Shown here: piece by piece, positions 43,911 to 54,922 of the stretch
Position numbering within the stretch: position 1 is the first letter of the stretch
How the letters are laid out: each line of letters starts with the position of its first letter
From: Gamsiella multidivaricata
Lineage: Eukaryota > Mortierellomycota > Mortierellomycetes > Mortierellales > Mortierellaceae
Assembly: GCF_025024155.1 (NCBI RefSeq)
Contig: NW_026251788.1
Coordinates: forward strand, 1 to 64,000
Reading direction: 5' to 3'
Length of the DNA stretch: 64,000 nucleotides
Made by a program: the position numbers and the translations under genes
Notes under the pieces: generated by a model
Told to the model about the DNA's origin: nothing
Seen by the model: only the letters and a program-made list of their open reading frames with translations
Database searches by the model: none

Positions 43911-46906
43911 TTCGTGTGAGTGCTGTGTATGCGGATGTGCAGCTGTGCACTGTGTAGTTTTTAATGCGGTGCGAGCTCGCCCTACTTGTCGGATTCAAAA
44001 AGCTGTTTGGAGCTACCAGAGGGACAAAAAGCGAAAAGGGCGTATGGAGGGATGGTAGCCTTCAAAGGCAAGGAACAGAGGACAGCAGGCTATGTATCAC
44101 CCTGTGTATCGGGCCGAAAACCTTGGCGGAAGAACAACCTACAAACGCTCTAATGTCACCTGATGGATCTGCGCCGAACCGGCTGCTAAGACTGTTATAC
44201 ATTAGAGGCGACGATGAGTATTTTTTGATCTACAGGTATGTTCCCATGTCCTTTTGATTCTCACTCTAATGATGCTAAACTGTATAAGACACCAGGAGAT
44301 CAGAATGTCTCCTTTTCAGCATGTGATCGTTTTGCTACGCTGGAAGATGCACTGAGGATAAACTTCTTGACAACAAGGTAGGGTGGTGTGAGATTATGTG
44401 GGGTCAGGAGCAGATAGAGAGGAGGTGAGAAGGCGAGGAGGAGGAGAGAGAGCGCTAGTGCACTGCGACTTTGGCGTGCAGGTGCTGAGTGGTGACCGTA
44501 GCGGACCACACCAAGGCACAGAAAAAGAAATTACACAAAGTAGGAAGCCGTTCATGCACTGCTCTTGAGATCTGCACACGTATGCATCTCTCGCCCTTCG
44601 GAGTCCCGTATCAATAGTAGAGCGTCCAATAGCGCTAAAAGAAAGAGAAAATCAGAAGGAAAAAAAAACACCAGGAGCAACAAAGACTCGCAAGCCCAGT
44701 AGAGTCAAGGTTGGGAAACATAGCCGGTCGAGGGATTTAGGGGTGAAGATGCTGGAAAAGAAGGGCACAATCGCGCTGTGCTGCATGCTGCAAGGGATTC
44801 TGTTGCTGCAGAGGAAAGTGGGGGAAGGGGGGTAGTGAGATCAGAAGCATAGGGTCGGTTGAAAAGCGTGATTATGCCCAAATCGCGTCGCGGCGCAGGG
44901 CCGCTGGAGATCATCGAAGAGATGTGTTTGGAAGCTGTAAAGCAATGGTCCATATAAGGTGGGTGGTATTGCATATTCTGCTATTGTTTACCTATGTGAC
45001 AAAGCGAGGTTGGTCAGAGGAAACTGGAAAGCAGGGAAGGGAAAGGCGGAAAAAAATTCGAAAACGATAATGAGGGATATAGGGATGAAGATGCCGACGA
45101 AAGTCGTTTATGTGGGTCAAACAGCGCCGGTGCGGGTCGACCAGAAGTCGTTTAAAGCAAAAAAAGCTCGATCCATCTTTTCGCGTCTCCCTATTTATAC
45201 CTTCTGCGTCTTGCGGATAAAACTCTAAATTAAGGTGTTCAGTTCTCACGACGTTCATTGCCGTTGTCCTATGCTGCTGAAACTTGCGTATACATTTTCG
45301 GCCTTGAACTGTTGCCGATATCCCCACTGTATACTGCTATGACCTTACCTCATGTCTATTCAAACTAACCCTATGTCAGTACGGTCCATCGCCTCCTACG
45401 AAGCACCCTCAGGAGGCTCGTCAATGTCCTTATGTTCGAGATAGTTTTTCGGTTCCTGGCTTTATTTTTGATGGCAGTACAAACTCAAATCAAAAGTGAC
45501 CTCAGCACTCGGAAACTCTTGGCTTCATGCTCTGAATAGTACACGTATACGCATGCAGATTTAGTACTTGGCAACAGGCCACAGGCGCGGATCCTCACAC
45601 ACGCGAACTATGAATTGTATCCACAAGGATATCCTCCTCGCTCTTGCCCAGCCTAAGTGCAAAGAAGGGTATGTTGATACGTCATAAAAATAATGATCTG
45701 ATATTGCCAGACACCTACTCGTTTTTTATCGGATATAACTGAAAGTAGTGCGCCATAATCAAGAACTCATATAGCAACGTACACCCAACAATTGCGGCGC
45801 GTCGGAGCAAGAACCATTCACAAGAGGTTGGTGGATGTGTTTATGGGCCGCGTTCCATCCTTCGACTGCTGACCAAGAATCGGTCAGACATATTTCGGGT
45901 GTGCTAGCAGGTGTTGGAGGTCGTCAGAAGCGCCTCTTCTGATCGTCAGAATCTACAAGAAACTCGTTTTGAGCCACGTTAATGAGTAGGTGACACAAAC
46001 AACCCCGACCATAACAGATGCATGAACCCCGAAACAGCAAAAGCCCTCCACGGTACGAAAAAAAAAGTTCGTGATCCTTGAACCATTCCCATCAGCCCAT
46101 TCGTGTTACCAATATCGGGAACCGCTTGGCAACTTAACCTCTCATGTGCTCTCTAATAAAATGTATGCGAAGATAGAGAAACAGCCCACGACCTAGCCAA
46201 GGCTCCGCGCGCAACCGTGACACAGCAGATCTGCTTCACTACTCCGTCGGACTATCTTTGGACGTCGGTCGAAAAAAAGTATCTGCACTGCTATTACTTG
46301 CTAGCAATTTTCCATTACCTTTTGGACCTCCGGAGATGGATTTTGCCGGTATGGCCTACCGGACGTTTTCCTGTTTTTTTTTTTTTTTTTTTTTTTTTTT
46401 TCATTACATTACGACTCCTCATTCTCACGCTGCAGTTTTGTTTGGCCACCTTGGCAAAAAATAAAAATAAAAATAAGAATGCACATGCTGACATACAGCC
46501 CTGCTTTCATCTCTCGGGCAACATATACAGTTCTTTCGCCCCATGGCCGAAAAGTAAAATCGACAAAAGGGTCAAAAATCCTCAAAGGACTTATAACAAA
46601 CAGCCTTGACGATTGCCATCCATGTGCGGTAAACAGAAACGATGATCGGGACTGTCTTTAGATATTATTAACGTGTTTGCCGTCTACATTGTCTTGACCT
46701 TGGGTTTAGATAAATGAGACTATGCATGTCCTCCAAACAAGACGTTCGTGGACAAAAAAAAAAGCTGTTTTGGCATCGGCGACTTGCATGCGAGTGGTAT
46801 ATAAGTTCAAATCTTATTTCAGCATATGTAATGAGTAATTCCCCGTCCGCTCTCGCCTTCTCCAGTTTCTTCTTTTTTTTTTTTGCTCCGTTCTCTCCCT
46901 CCCAGC
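43911..46906. other. Gene-poor gap of 3 kb
   Basis: I find no recognisable gene. Minus-strand frames at 44705-44974 (89 codons, starting MQYHPPYM) and 44992-45327 lie end to end and could be parts of a small gene, but neither shows family motifs nor convincing splice sites. The right part has a 22-nt T run (46374-46400), A/T-rich pieces and the 3' flank of the Ral gene. No tRNA-like fold was spotted. Confidence 0.35.
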
Positions 46907-47818
46907 TTACAAAATCAGGCACTTGCCCTTCTTGCCCTTCCTCTCGCGATCCTTAGCACTCTCCTTACGCTGCTGGATCTTTCGCATCAATACCGTATAC
47001 ACTTCATCGACATTATGTCTTGTCTTGGCCGATGTTTCGTAGTATGGGCAATTCCACTCTACAGCCCGTGCTGCTGCCTCGTCGTAGTTTACTTTGCGCA
47101 GCTGGGTCAGGTCTGCTTTGTTGCCCACAAGGATGAAGGGAATCTAAACATGAATAAAGTTGATGCAGCGATATGGTTAAACATCCAGGTTGTTCTTAGG
47201 ATATAGCGGCATGTCAAGCTTCCATATCTCTCTCTCCTTCTCCAGGAAAAAGAAGAGATCCGTTCATTCTGCCACTTTTCTGTACTCAGGTAGTTGGGCA
47301 ATTGATTATTCCAGAATGCCTGCGCTTTACCTTGTCGTCGTCCAAAACGCGTGAAATCTGGTCCTTGAACTCCTGAGTGTGCATGAAAGACTCGTACTCG
47401 CAAAGCGAAAACACACAGATAAAGCCCTCCCCAGACCGGTAGTAGTTGTCACGGATCTGCAGAGGAATCGTTGGGAAAATAAAAAGAAGGTTTTCATGTT
47501 AGCCCAGGGATTTCGCTATAACAAACAACGACATGGGAGTACAAAGAATGCCCTGTACCAGCGAAATGTCACAAGTCAGACGGAACGGCAACTTACAGCA
47601 GCGTATTCCTCCTGACCAGCAGTGTCAAGAATGTCAATTTGGCAGTCTTGCTGGTCTAGGGTGACCTTTTTGCGGTACGAGTCGGCCTTGGTCGGGTCGT
47701 ACTCCTCCACAAAGTCGCCGTACATGTACTGGAGTGTCAGGGCCGACTTTCCGACACCTCCAGAGCCAACCATAATGACCTTGTGCAAGGGCAAATCCTG
47801 CTTTGCTTTCTTTCCCAT
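46907..47818 (-). CDS. RAL: Ral-type small GTPase
   Basis: Exons 47818-47597, 47456-47331, 47143-46907, all phase 0, give 194 residues. G-box motifs: [15 protein letters not shown] (P-loop, about 19-26), effector region [25 protein letters not shown] and ETSAK. The effector sequence [11 protein letters not shown] is that of Ral rather than Ras (which has PTIEDSYRK). [16 protein letters not shown] also fits Ral. The end is basic ([11 protein letters not shown]) with a CLIL box, whose last Leu favours geranylgeranylation. Ral GTPases work with the exocyst in polarised secretion. They occur in animals and early fungi but are missing from the model yeasts. Confidence 0.9.
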
Positions 47819-49149
47819 TTTCTTATATGAGCCTAGTGTACGACGGGGTGTTGGATTGGGGTGAAGTGGTTGTTGTTGCTATTGTTTTCGTTGCTGCGGT
47901 TGTTTTTGCGGATGCTGAGAATGCAAAAGTAGACGGCCTCGAGGGGTGTTCGGCTGCGTTCTTTCTGGGCTGTCTAGACGAGTCCTGATGAGAAAGGAAG
48001 AAGAGCAGAAAGAATGGGAGCAGCGCGTTTTAATTAGAATGAAAGATGATTCGAGCGGGTTTCGGGTCTCTTTGACACCAGACTGGGTGAGCACTTTTGC
48101 AGGCTGCTAAGCTGCCTGTGCCTATGTAGAACGGAGGAGGCTGTACCTTTGAAACAGGCGGCTGCTGCAGTGCGATGGGTAGTGTAACTGAGAGGGAATG
48201 ATGATGTTGAGATGATGAGTCTGCTTCACCTGAGGGTATAGCGAGAGAGTGGCCCTGACTTTCAGCGTTAAGGGTCACTTGCCTACCCTGTGAGCGCCCG
48301 AACTCAATTGCAGGTCGGGCTGAAACCTTGCTCGCCGTAGCCGTCTCTCCTTGGGAAAGGGGGGGAGGGGACTCCCGGCGACCGGGTCACGATTTGTATT
48401 TTTTGCAAATAAATGGTTGGCTGCATTTCGCATCCGTAACAGCAGAAGATATCAGTGGCACATTGTCTAAACAAAACAATATCACTGCTTGGTCCAGGCA
48501 ACGCCATGCCCAGATATGCTTAAGATCCAAAGCCCTTTCTGGCTGGTTATCCTACCCATGACGCGCATGAATGGTTGTGGTAGACTATATGTGATGTCCA
48601 TCTACCGAGGTGCTCTGAGGTCTCATTTCTAGCGGCTATGACACCATAGCAATTCTTTGGAACCGTCTGTTCGCCAAACCAAACCAAGGTGTTGTATAAA
48701 GCAATTTGCAGGAGCATTGCTAGGCGAGCTGTTGGCGCCATAATTCAACATAGCATTAGCATTGGCTTCAACATATCTTCGTCCAACAGAGAACTCTTAT
48801 CAAAAGTATTATGTTTTGGAACGATGCATGTAATTACATCAACCGTTTTAGCTCCTGAGCGCAAAATAATACATGCAATACATGCACTTGCCCCTCAGAA
48901 ATATGGATGAAGATCAAGTCGCGTTTTTGGGATTCGCCGGCGATCTGCACGACCTTAAAGAGAGATTCCTCTGCGTTCCTGACCGAAACCCCCCCCCCCC
49001 CCCCCCCCCTGTTCTTTGTGCACTGGTAACATGGGTTTCAAGCTGCTTGCAAAACATGCTTGCAGGCAATAATGCGGCGCACTTCCCCTTTACCAAGCCC
49101 TATCTCGTTCTTCTCTGCGTCTTCTGGGCGATCTATAAAGTCATGTCGC
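47819..49149. other. Intergenic, Ral upstream region
   Basis: No supported gene. Near the Ral gene there are CA/GT-rich stretches on the minus strand (TTGTTGTTGC-type on plus, 47870-47900). At 48989-49009 lies a run of 21 C. Confidence 0.4.
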
Positions 49150-50664
49150 GAAAGCGACTATAAGAATTAAATGACAGCCCCCTTGTCAGCATGGCACTCA
49201 TGATCCGAGACTACCTCGTCTTCATTGGTTTTGAGCAATTGCGAACCTCGGTAGTGCATCAGGGTCTCGGCGACCTCGCTCCACGAATAGTGCTCCAGAG
49301 GGCTTTTCTCACCATTTCAATTGTTTATTTGACCAGTATGCCATTGTTAGGAGCCTTTCGTCGAATACTGTCGCACAGAGAATAAATCCTATTTTCTCCG
49401 CACGCGCTTCGGGGTTCTGTAGGTTCAGGACCTTCAGTGGTAGAATTGAGTCCCAACTAAGGGGGCAGCGAGTCGTCCGTAGTTCCAACTCCTCCGCGGA
49501 CAAGGAAACTTCGCCGTGCCAGACGCGAAAAATCAATCACCGGAATTGCAGCTCTCCAATTCATCAGAATCAGCGCAATTTTATAAAAATTCTGCTTGTC
49601 TCGATGAACTTCATAGTTGACGTATTCGCGGCGCACAAGAAGACGTTGGCATGGCGAGAAGACAGCTTGGAGATGCCTGAGGGTCGCTATCGGTGCTTGA
49701 GGAGGAGTCGAAACTATGCTGGTGATATATTCAGTGCGGTCTATCAGCTTGCCTTGTCCATCGAATCACTTCAACGCCAGGTATTGTAATCTGGAAGGAT
49801 GCCACGGACTTGTTGCGGGATCAGAGACTTGAATCGACTAGTATTACTCTGAGTACGGAGGTCGACGAGAAAGACGAGGTAGACATGCGCGAGAAAAAGT
49901 CCGAAAAGCCCTTGACATTCACTGACTGTAGACGCCCGTTGAAGCGACAGTCTCATGCCGGATGGCCCGTATGAGCCATTGACCCATAGGTGGAGAACAC
50001 TCGTCTTTGTGACAGCGTCATCCAGATTGCGTAGGTCTTCCAGCATCATATCCCAGCCCAGTAAGATCTTCAGCTCCTGTATGCCTCAGGGTTGAAACAT
50101 CGCTTCATAGACCTGCTTTACCAGGGTGCTTGATCCCAACGAAATCTCGATCTTGCCAGTCTCCTCAGAGAATGATCCCTTGTTCGCCTCAACAGCATTC
50201 CATAACCTCTGCATCACGGACTCGCGGTAATTTTCGCGGTAGTGGTCCACGTACACCCATTTGACATATCCTTCCTGAGTCACTATCTGGCAGAAACTGC
50301 CTAAGGTGCGACCCTTGTCGGCGGCCCTCAGGTATGATTTCAGTCGCCTCAGATCCGATCCCCCCAGTGCCTCGAGCTTATCCATGGTCGATAGACGAAT
50401 GAAGGTTTCGTTGGTGAAGTCAAGATACTTGTGGACTTCCTCGATCCCCTCCACCAGCTGGAACTGGGCCAGGGGCGCAACTACCATTCCGGCGGGCGCA
50501 GTGCCGTACTTGATCATGTACATCAACATCAGGACGTACAACCCATACTCCTTAAAGAACTCTGTGGGTTTCACAGTTGCATACCCCTCGCGCTTTGCCA
50601 GATGAACCTCGTGTCGGACCTTGGAGCTCTCGATCATGGTGTGAGTACCGCGCTCGCACCGCAC
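49150..50664 (-). pseudogene. Decayed copy of a lineage-specific Leu-rich family
   Basis: Transcript order runs from 50664 down. The first open part (50664-50086) encodes about 192 residues including LEALGGSDLRRLKSYLRAAD, EGYVKWVYVDHYRENYRES and IEISLGSSTLVKQVYEA. It stops at TGA (50088-50086) in MFQP, but the same frame continues GIQELKILLGWDMMLEDLRNLDDAV. Further pieces in shifted frames follow: ILMNWRAAIPVIDFSRL near 49550, and LRTTRCPLSWDSILPLKVLNLQ near 49430. I recall this order from a large family of Leu-rich proteins in Mortierellaceae; that is memory, not a search. Several stops and shifts and the lack of an N-terminal part indicate a pseudogene. Confidence 0.65.
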
Positions 50665-51989
50665 AGGAAAAAACGGCTGAAACTGCTTTTTCGAATAGCT
50701 GTCCCTATTTTGTCTCTCAAGTGTGGAGGTGTTGCTGGTAAGGCAACGAAGAGTCGCGGGATCGGGTATTCATGAAGTTCGTAGGTCTGGGTAAGGAGTG
50801 CCGCTCGATGGTTGACATGAAGAGTTTGTTCAGGACACAAGTGCGGTTTCCGACAACCTTAAAAAATAAATAAATGAAAGGAGCGTAGATGAAGTCGATC
50901 TACACGACGACTTCGCCCAAAGGGAAGCACCACCAAGGAATTTTGATGGAATACATGTTGCATAACTAAACTTTCAAATTATGGCTGAGAGGAGTCAAAT
51001 AGCCATTCACGAAAGAGCAAAGGTCTCTTCGCCGGAAGTAGTTGATACTCCAAATTTACAACCTGAGCAGGTAAGAGGTCCACAAGGACATGGCCAGAGC
51101 GCGGAACAAAGCTCCTTCTTCGTTTTTAGCACCCCTATTGCTGTAATCTGTACGCCGCGCCCCCCCCCCTCTTTGGCCTGGACTTCCTCTCCCAAAGATC
51201 ATAAAAAGTCAAATCGCGAAAGATGTTATTATTTAAAGGGTACCTTTATTTTCTATTAAACGATAGTTACAACTCTACTTTTAAAAGATTATTAGGGGAT
51301 GTCATTATTGTACATGGAAATGTTTGTGTGGGGAGAGGAGGGGGATATGTTGTTGTCATAAACAGGCTATAGAAGCATTGGATTTCGGTCGTAGAATATC
51401 ATTATCATTAATCGTCCTTTTTTTTTTTTTTTTTTTTCTGTTTCTTTTTCTTTTTTTTTCGTTTTCGTTTTCGTTTTTTTTTTTTTTTTGTTGTCTTTTT
51501 TTCTTTGTCTGTGAAGCACACTTGTTCAAGTTCAGCATCATCAAGTAAACTTGGGATTGGAAGTGGTATATTTTGTTTTTCTTTTTCCAAACAGAAATAA
51601 GCAGAAATGGTCATGACAAAGGTAAAAGTTACAACGTAAGCGAAAATGAACGGGAGGGGTGAGGAAATGATACGGCTGGCGCAACGGAATCGTACGAATT
51701 AACCTGAGGCTAGAGCAGGATGGAGGAAAAAAGGGCGGGAAAGGGGAAAAAGAAAGATAGTCGCAAGATGAAGTGATATAGACAATGATGCAAAAGAACG
51801 AAAAGAACGCCGACGAGGGAGGAAAAAAGAAAAAGAAAGGGTAACAGAACGAGACATGGCGTGCTACTGGAGGTGCAAGGACGAAGCAAACGAGCAAAAG
51901 AGCATAAGATAGAGGAGGACGAAAATGTGTATGTGTATGTGTATGAACAACAAAAAAAAGAAAAAAGGAAAGGGAATAATAAATATATC
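50665..51989. other. Intergenic, pseudogene to CDC24 3' flank
   Basis: No gene is seen. The stretch 51418-51510 is almost pure T on the plus strand with C/G breaks (TTTTCG repeats). 51720-51980 is purine-rich and likely the CDC24 3' UTR. Confidence 0.4.
51418..51515 (+). repeat. T-rich simple repeat with TTTTCG units
   Basis: About 100 bases of T runs broken by C or G, with several CGTTTT units at 51459-51477. Confidence 0.8.
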
Positions 51990-54922
51990 TTAGCTGACAT
52001 GCAAGTTCATTACTCCTTCTGCGTAGCAACTCTCGAACGCCAAAGAAATGTCGTCGTCGTCCTTCATGATGATATAGTCATTGTCCTCATCCTTGTATCG
52101 GAGACGCAAGGGCTGCGAATCTGACCGGCGGCATCCACAGAGACGGATCTTCTTCTCCACCCTTTCCACCAACTCGTTGTATCCAATCTGAATGGGCACA
52201 ACGATCAAGTACGCATCCTCCTGGAAGTTGACCTTGATCTTCAACTGTGGCACACCTGCGCTGAGGTTGCTGTTCGAGGGCTGTTGGCGCAACGTTCGGT
52301 TGGGGTCTGGACGAGGAGAGCTGTGTCGGGATGGGATGGTCGGGACAGCGGGGATGTTGAACGAGCTGCCCGGATAAGGAGTCGTTGGGGAGTTTGGTCC
52401 GCTCGAGTTGGAAGGGCGTCTGTGGTGCGAGAGAGGTGTGGGCATGTCTGGAGCATTGTGCCATGATGGGTTGGCGGCCGCATGGATGTTGGGGCTGCTC
52501 TGTGCACGTACGCGAAGTTGGCCAGGGATTGGAGGCACTGGTGGAGGGGCCGCGGGCGTGGCATTGTATGAGTAGCCGGTCGAGGCATTTCTGGCGAGCG
52601 GCTGTCCTTGGGTATAGTCGTCCGAGCCATCATGAGACATGAACCTGGACATGGTCTCGGTCATGGGCGAATGGCCTTCGCCATTACTGCGTCTCTGCCA
52701 AGAACTGCTGCTGCTGGTCGAGCCACGAGAATTGGAGACTGTCGGCGAAGCAGGATAGGATGAGGGAGGTGAGTATGGGTACTCTCCAGGAGACATGACG
52801 CCCATAGCTGTGCCTGAGCTGCTAGTTGTGCGGGGCAAAGGGGGCAAGGACATGCCTGGGGATGGTCGACCGTTCGAAGAGACGTGAGCGTTGTATCCAG
52901 CGGTGCGTGCATTCCAGGATGCAACAGGCGGCACGGTACCGTCCTCGGTCTTGGCCCTAGGACGCGATCCGAGCATGGCTGGTTGAGAGGCGAGACCGAA
53001 TGGGAGCGAATTGCTGCGGTATCCACGAGGCTCGTCGTAACCATCCTCCTCGTCACCATCCACGTCGTCATCCAGATAATCATCGTCATCACGGTAGAAT
53101 GATGATTGTTCGGGTGTCATGGGTGGAACTCCAATGAAGTTGGTAGTCGAGACGATGGCAGCCTTCTGGGCATTTGCTTCAATCACCAACTTATCCAGCA
53201 CGCTGTGCCACTTCTTGAGCTGTTCCTCGTTGCGACAACGCAGTTCAAACTCTTCTGCGGCCACATTCCAAACAACATGGAGGACATATGATCCAGAGAC
53301 ATTAACAGGCAAGATCGACTTGATGTTGTTGATGTAGATGCGACCGTTGAGATGCAGCGTGGGCTTTTGCTTTGCACCCTTCGCCAGGGGCTTGGTCTGC
53401 TTCTTTTTGCTGACGATTTCTTGACAGCAGACCAAGATCTTTTCAAACAAATAAACCTCTAACTCCTTGTCCGAGGTGCTGCGGGGGTTCAGGAGTTTGT
53501 CGTGCAAGAGCAACGTGCCAAAGTCTGAAACGAGCTCACCATCCTTCCAGGCAATCTTGTGCTGCAGCGCCTGCGCAATCAAGTGGTTATCCTGCTTGCG
53601 GTTTGTCTCATTGATGCGGTCGGCGACACGTTTGATAGAGGCCTGACCTTGGACCAGGTCCCGATAGTGGGGGAATTCTAGGTCCGTCAGCTTGATGAGT
53701 TCATGCATAAAGAGTGGGTACTTGCAGATACGCTGAATAGGTTTGATCAACTGAGAGGTGATTCCGTGAATGGGCTCCATCAAATGGGCCATTTTCTACA
53801 AGGCATAAAGATGCATGGCAATAAATAGCAAGAAATCATTTAGAACATGATGCTCATGGTCGTCTTTTAAATAGCAAGAACAGCAACACACTCACCTGGA
53901 GTTTGGGTGCCTCGCTGAGAATCAGCTTGCTGGCCTCAGCAAAGTTGGCACAGAAGGGCTCGTAAACGGCAAAGGCCTCTTCGTGCTGCAGAAAAACTTG
54001 GCCAAAATTCTGATCCTGAGGTGAGAATGCGGCGTTGGTCTCAATCGCAATCAGGAATCGTCGCTGGAAGTCGACAAGGGCGTTGAGGTTGGCGAAGATG
54101 AGATGGATGGTTTCGGGCGAGATAACCGTGCCATCAGCCTGGAGCGCACGCATGTAAGCCTGCAAGTTCTCCAGATCTTGGACGTAACTCCGCTCTGTCT
54201 CCAAGATCTCATTTACAACCTTGGCACGGTTGTCGGTTGGTTTCGCCTGGTCAGAGTTGCGCTTGGCCGTGCGTCTAGCCCGAAGCAATCCATGGTCCTC
54301 CATGCGGTCCAAGACCATGCTCACCGTTTTGATCACCTATTAACCACACATATCAAACAGCACAGGGATGTCAATGAATGGGACCCTAATGGCTCAATGT
54401 TCAGGTGCGGAAAATGACATGGCAAACATGGGGAGTAGGCCGCGCATGGCAGGATGTGTGCAGAGTGAGAGAAGTATTTATTACCTTGACAAATCCATTG
54501 GTATCATCCTGATAAAGCTCCGAGATGGTGAAGAGGTCATCCTCTTTGAACTGGAGCTCCTGTCGGCAGGCAACCAGGAAGCGGAAGACCGAGGCCTTGC
54601 AGGCATTGATGTTGCTGAGGTTTGTGTCGGCGCTGTTGATTTTGAGCGGCTCCTTTGGACGGAGACCATTGAAGATGCAGGCGAGAGGGGAACCGAGGCG
54701 AAAGAGCACCCAGAGCTGGTTAACGGGGTCGTTGGGACTGGATCCAGAGGGGGTGCCGGCCTGGGTGTTCAGCAGCAGGTCGGGGTTGAGATAGTCCTCA
54801 AAGTCGGGCACACCCGAGAGTCGCTCAATGAGATTGAGACAAGACTGATAAAGCGAGACGACCGAGTTGCCCCTCAGGAGTGGGGGCGGTGGTTGCTCGA
54901 CAACGGTCGGGGCGAGCGGCAT
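51990..54922 (-). CDS. CDC24: Cdc42 exchange factor Cdc24
   Basis: Exons 54922-54485, 54336-53896, 53795-51990, all phase 0, give 894 residues. Exon 1 holds the Cdc24 calponin-like region (SVVSLYQSCLNLIERLSGVP, ACKASVFRFLVACRQEL, ELYQDDTNGFVKV). Exon 2 and the start of exon 3 carry the DH domain (VVNEILETERSYVQDLENL, LIKPIQRICKYPLFMHELIK). A PH domain follows (GTLLLHDKLL, YLFEKILVCCQE, SYVLHVVWNVAAEEFELRCR). A Ser/Pro-rich linker leads to a PB1 domain at the end (KIKVNFQEDAYLIVVP ... RYKDEDNDYIIMKDDDD), whose DEDxD box binds Bem1. Cdc24 activates Cdc42 at sites of polarised growth. The domain order and length match the family. Confidence 0.95.

Noticed and set aside
45921..45945. Hairpin TCAGAAG-CGCCT-CTTCTGA
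   Set aside because: A 7-bp stem is short, has no U tract and no neighbouring gene to end; likely chance.
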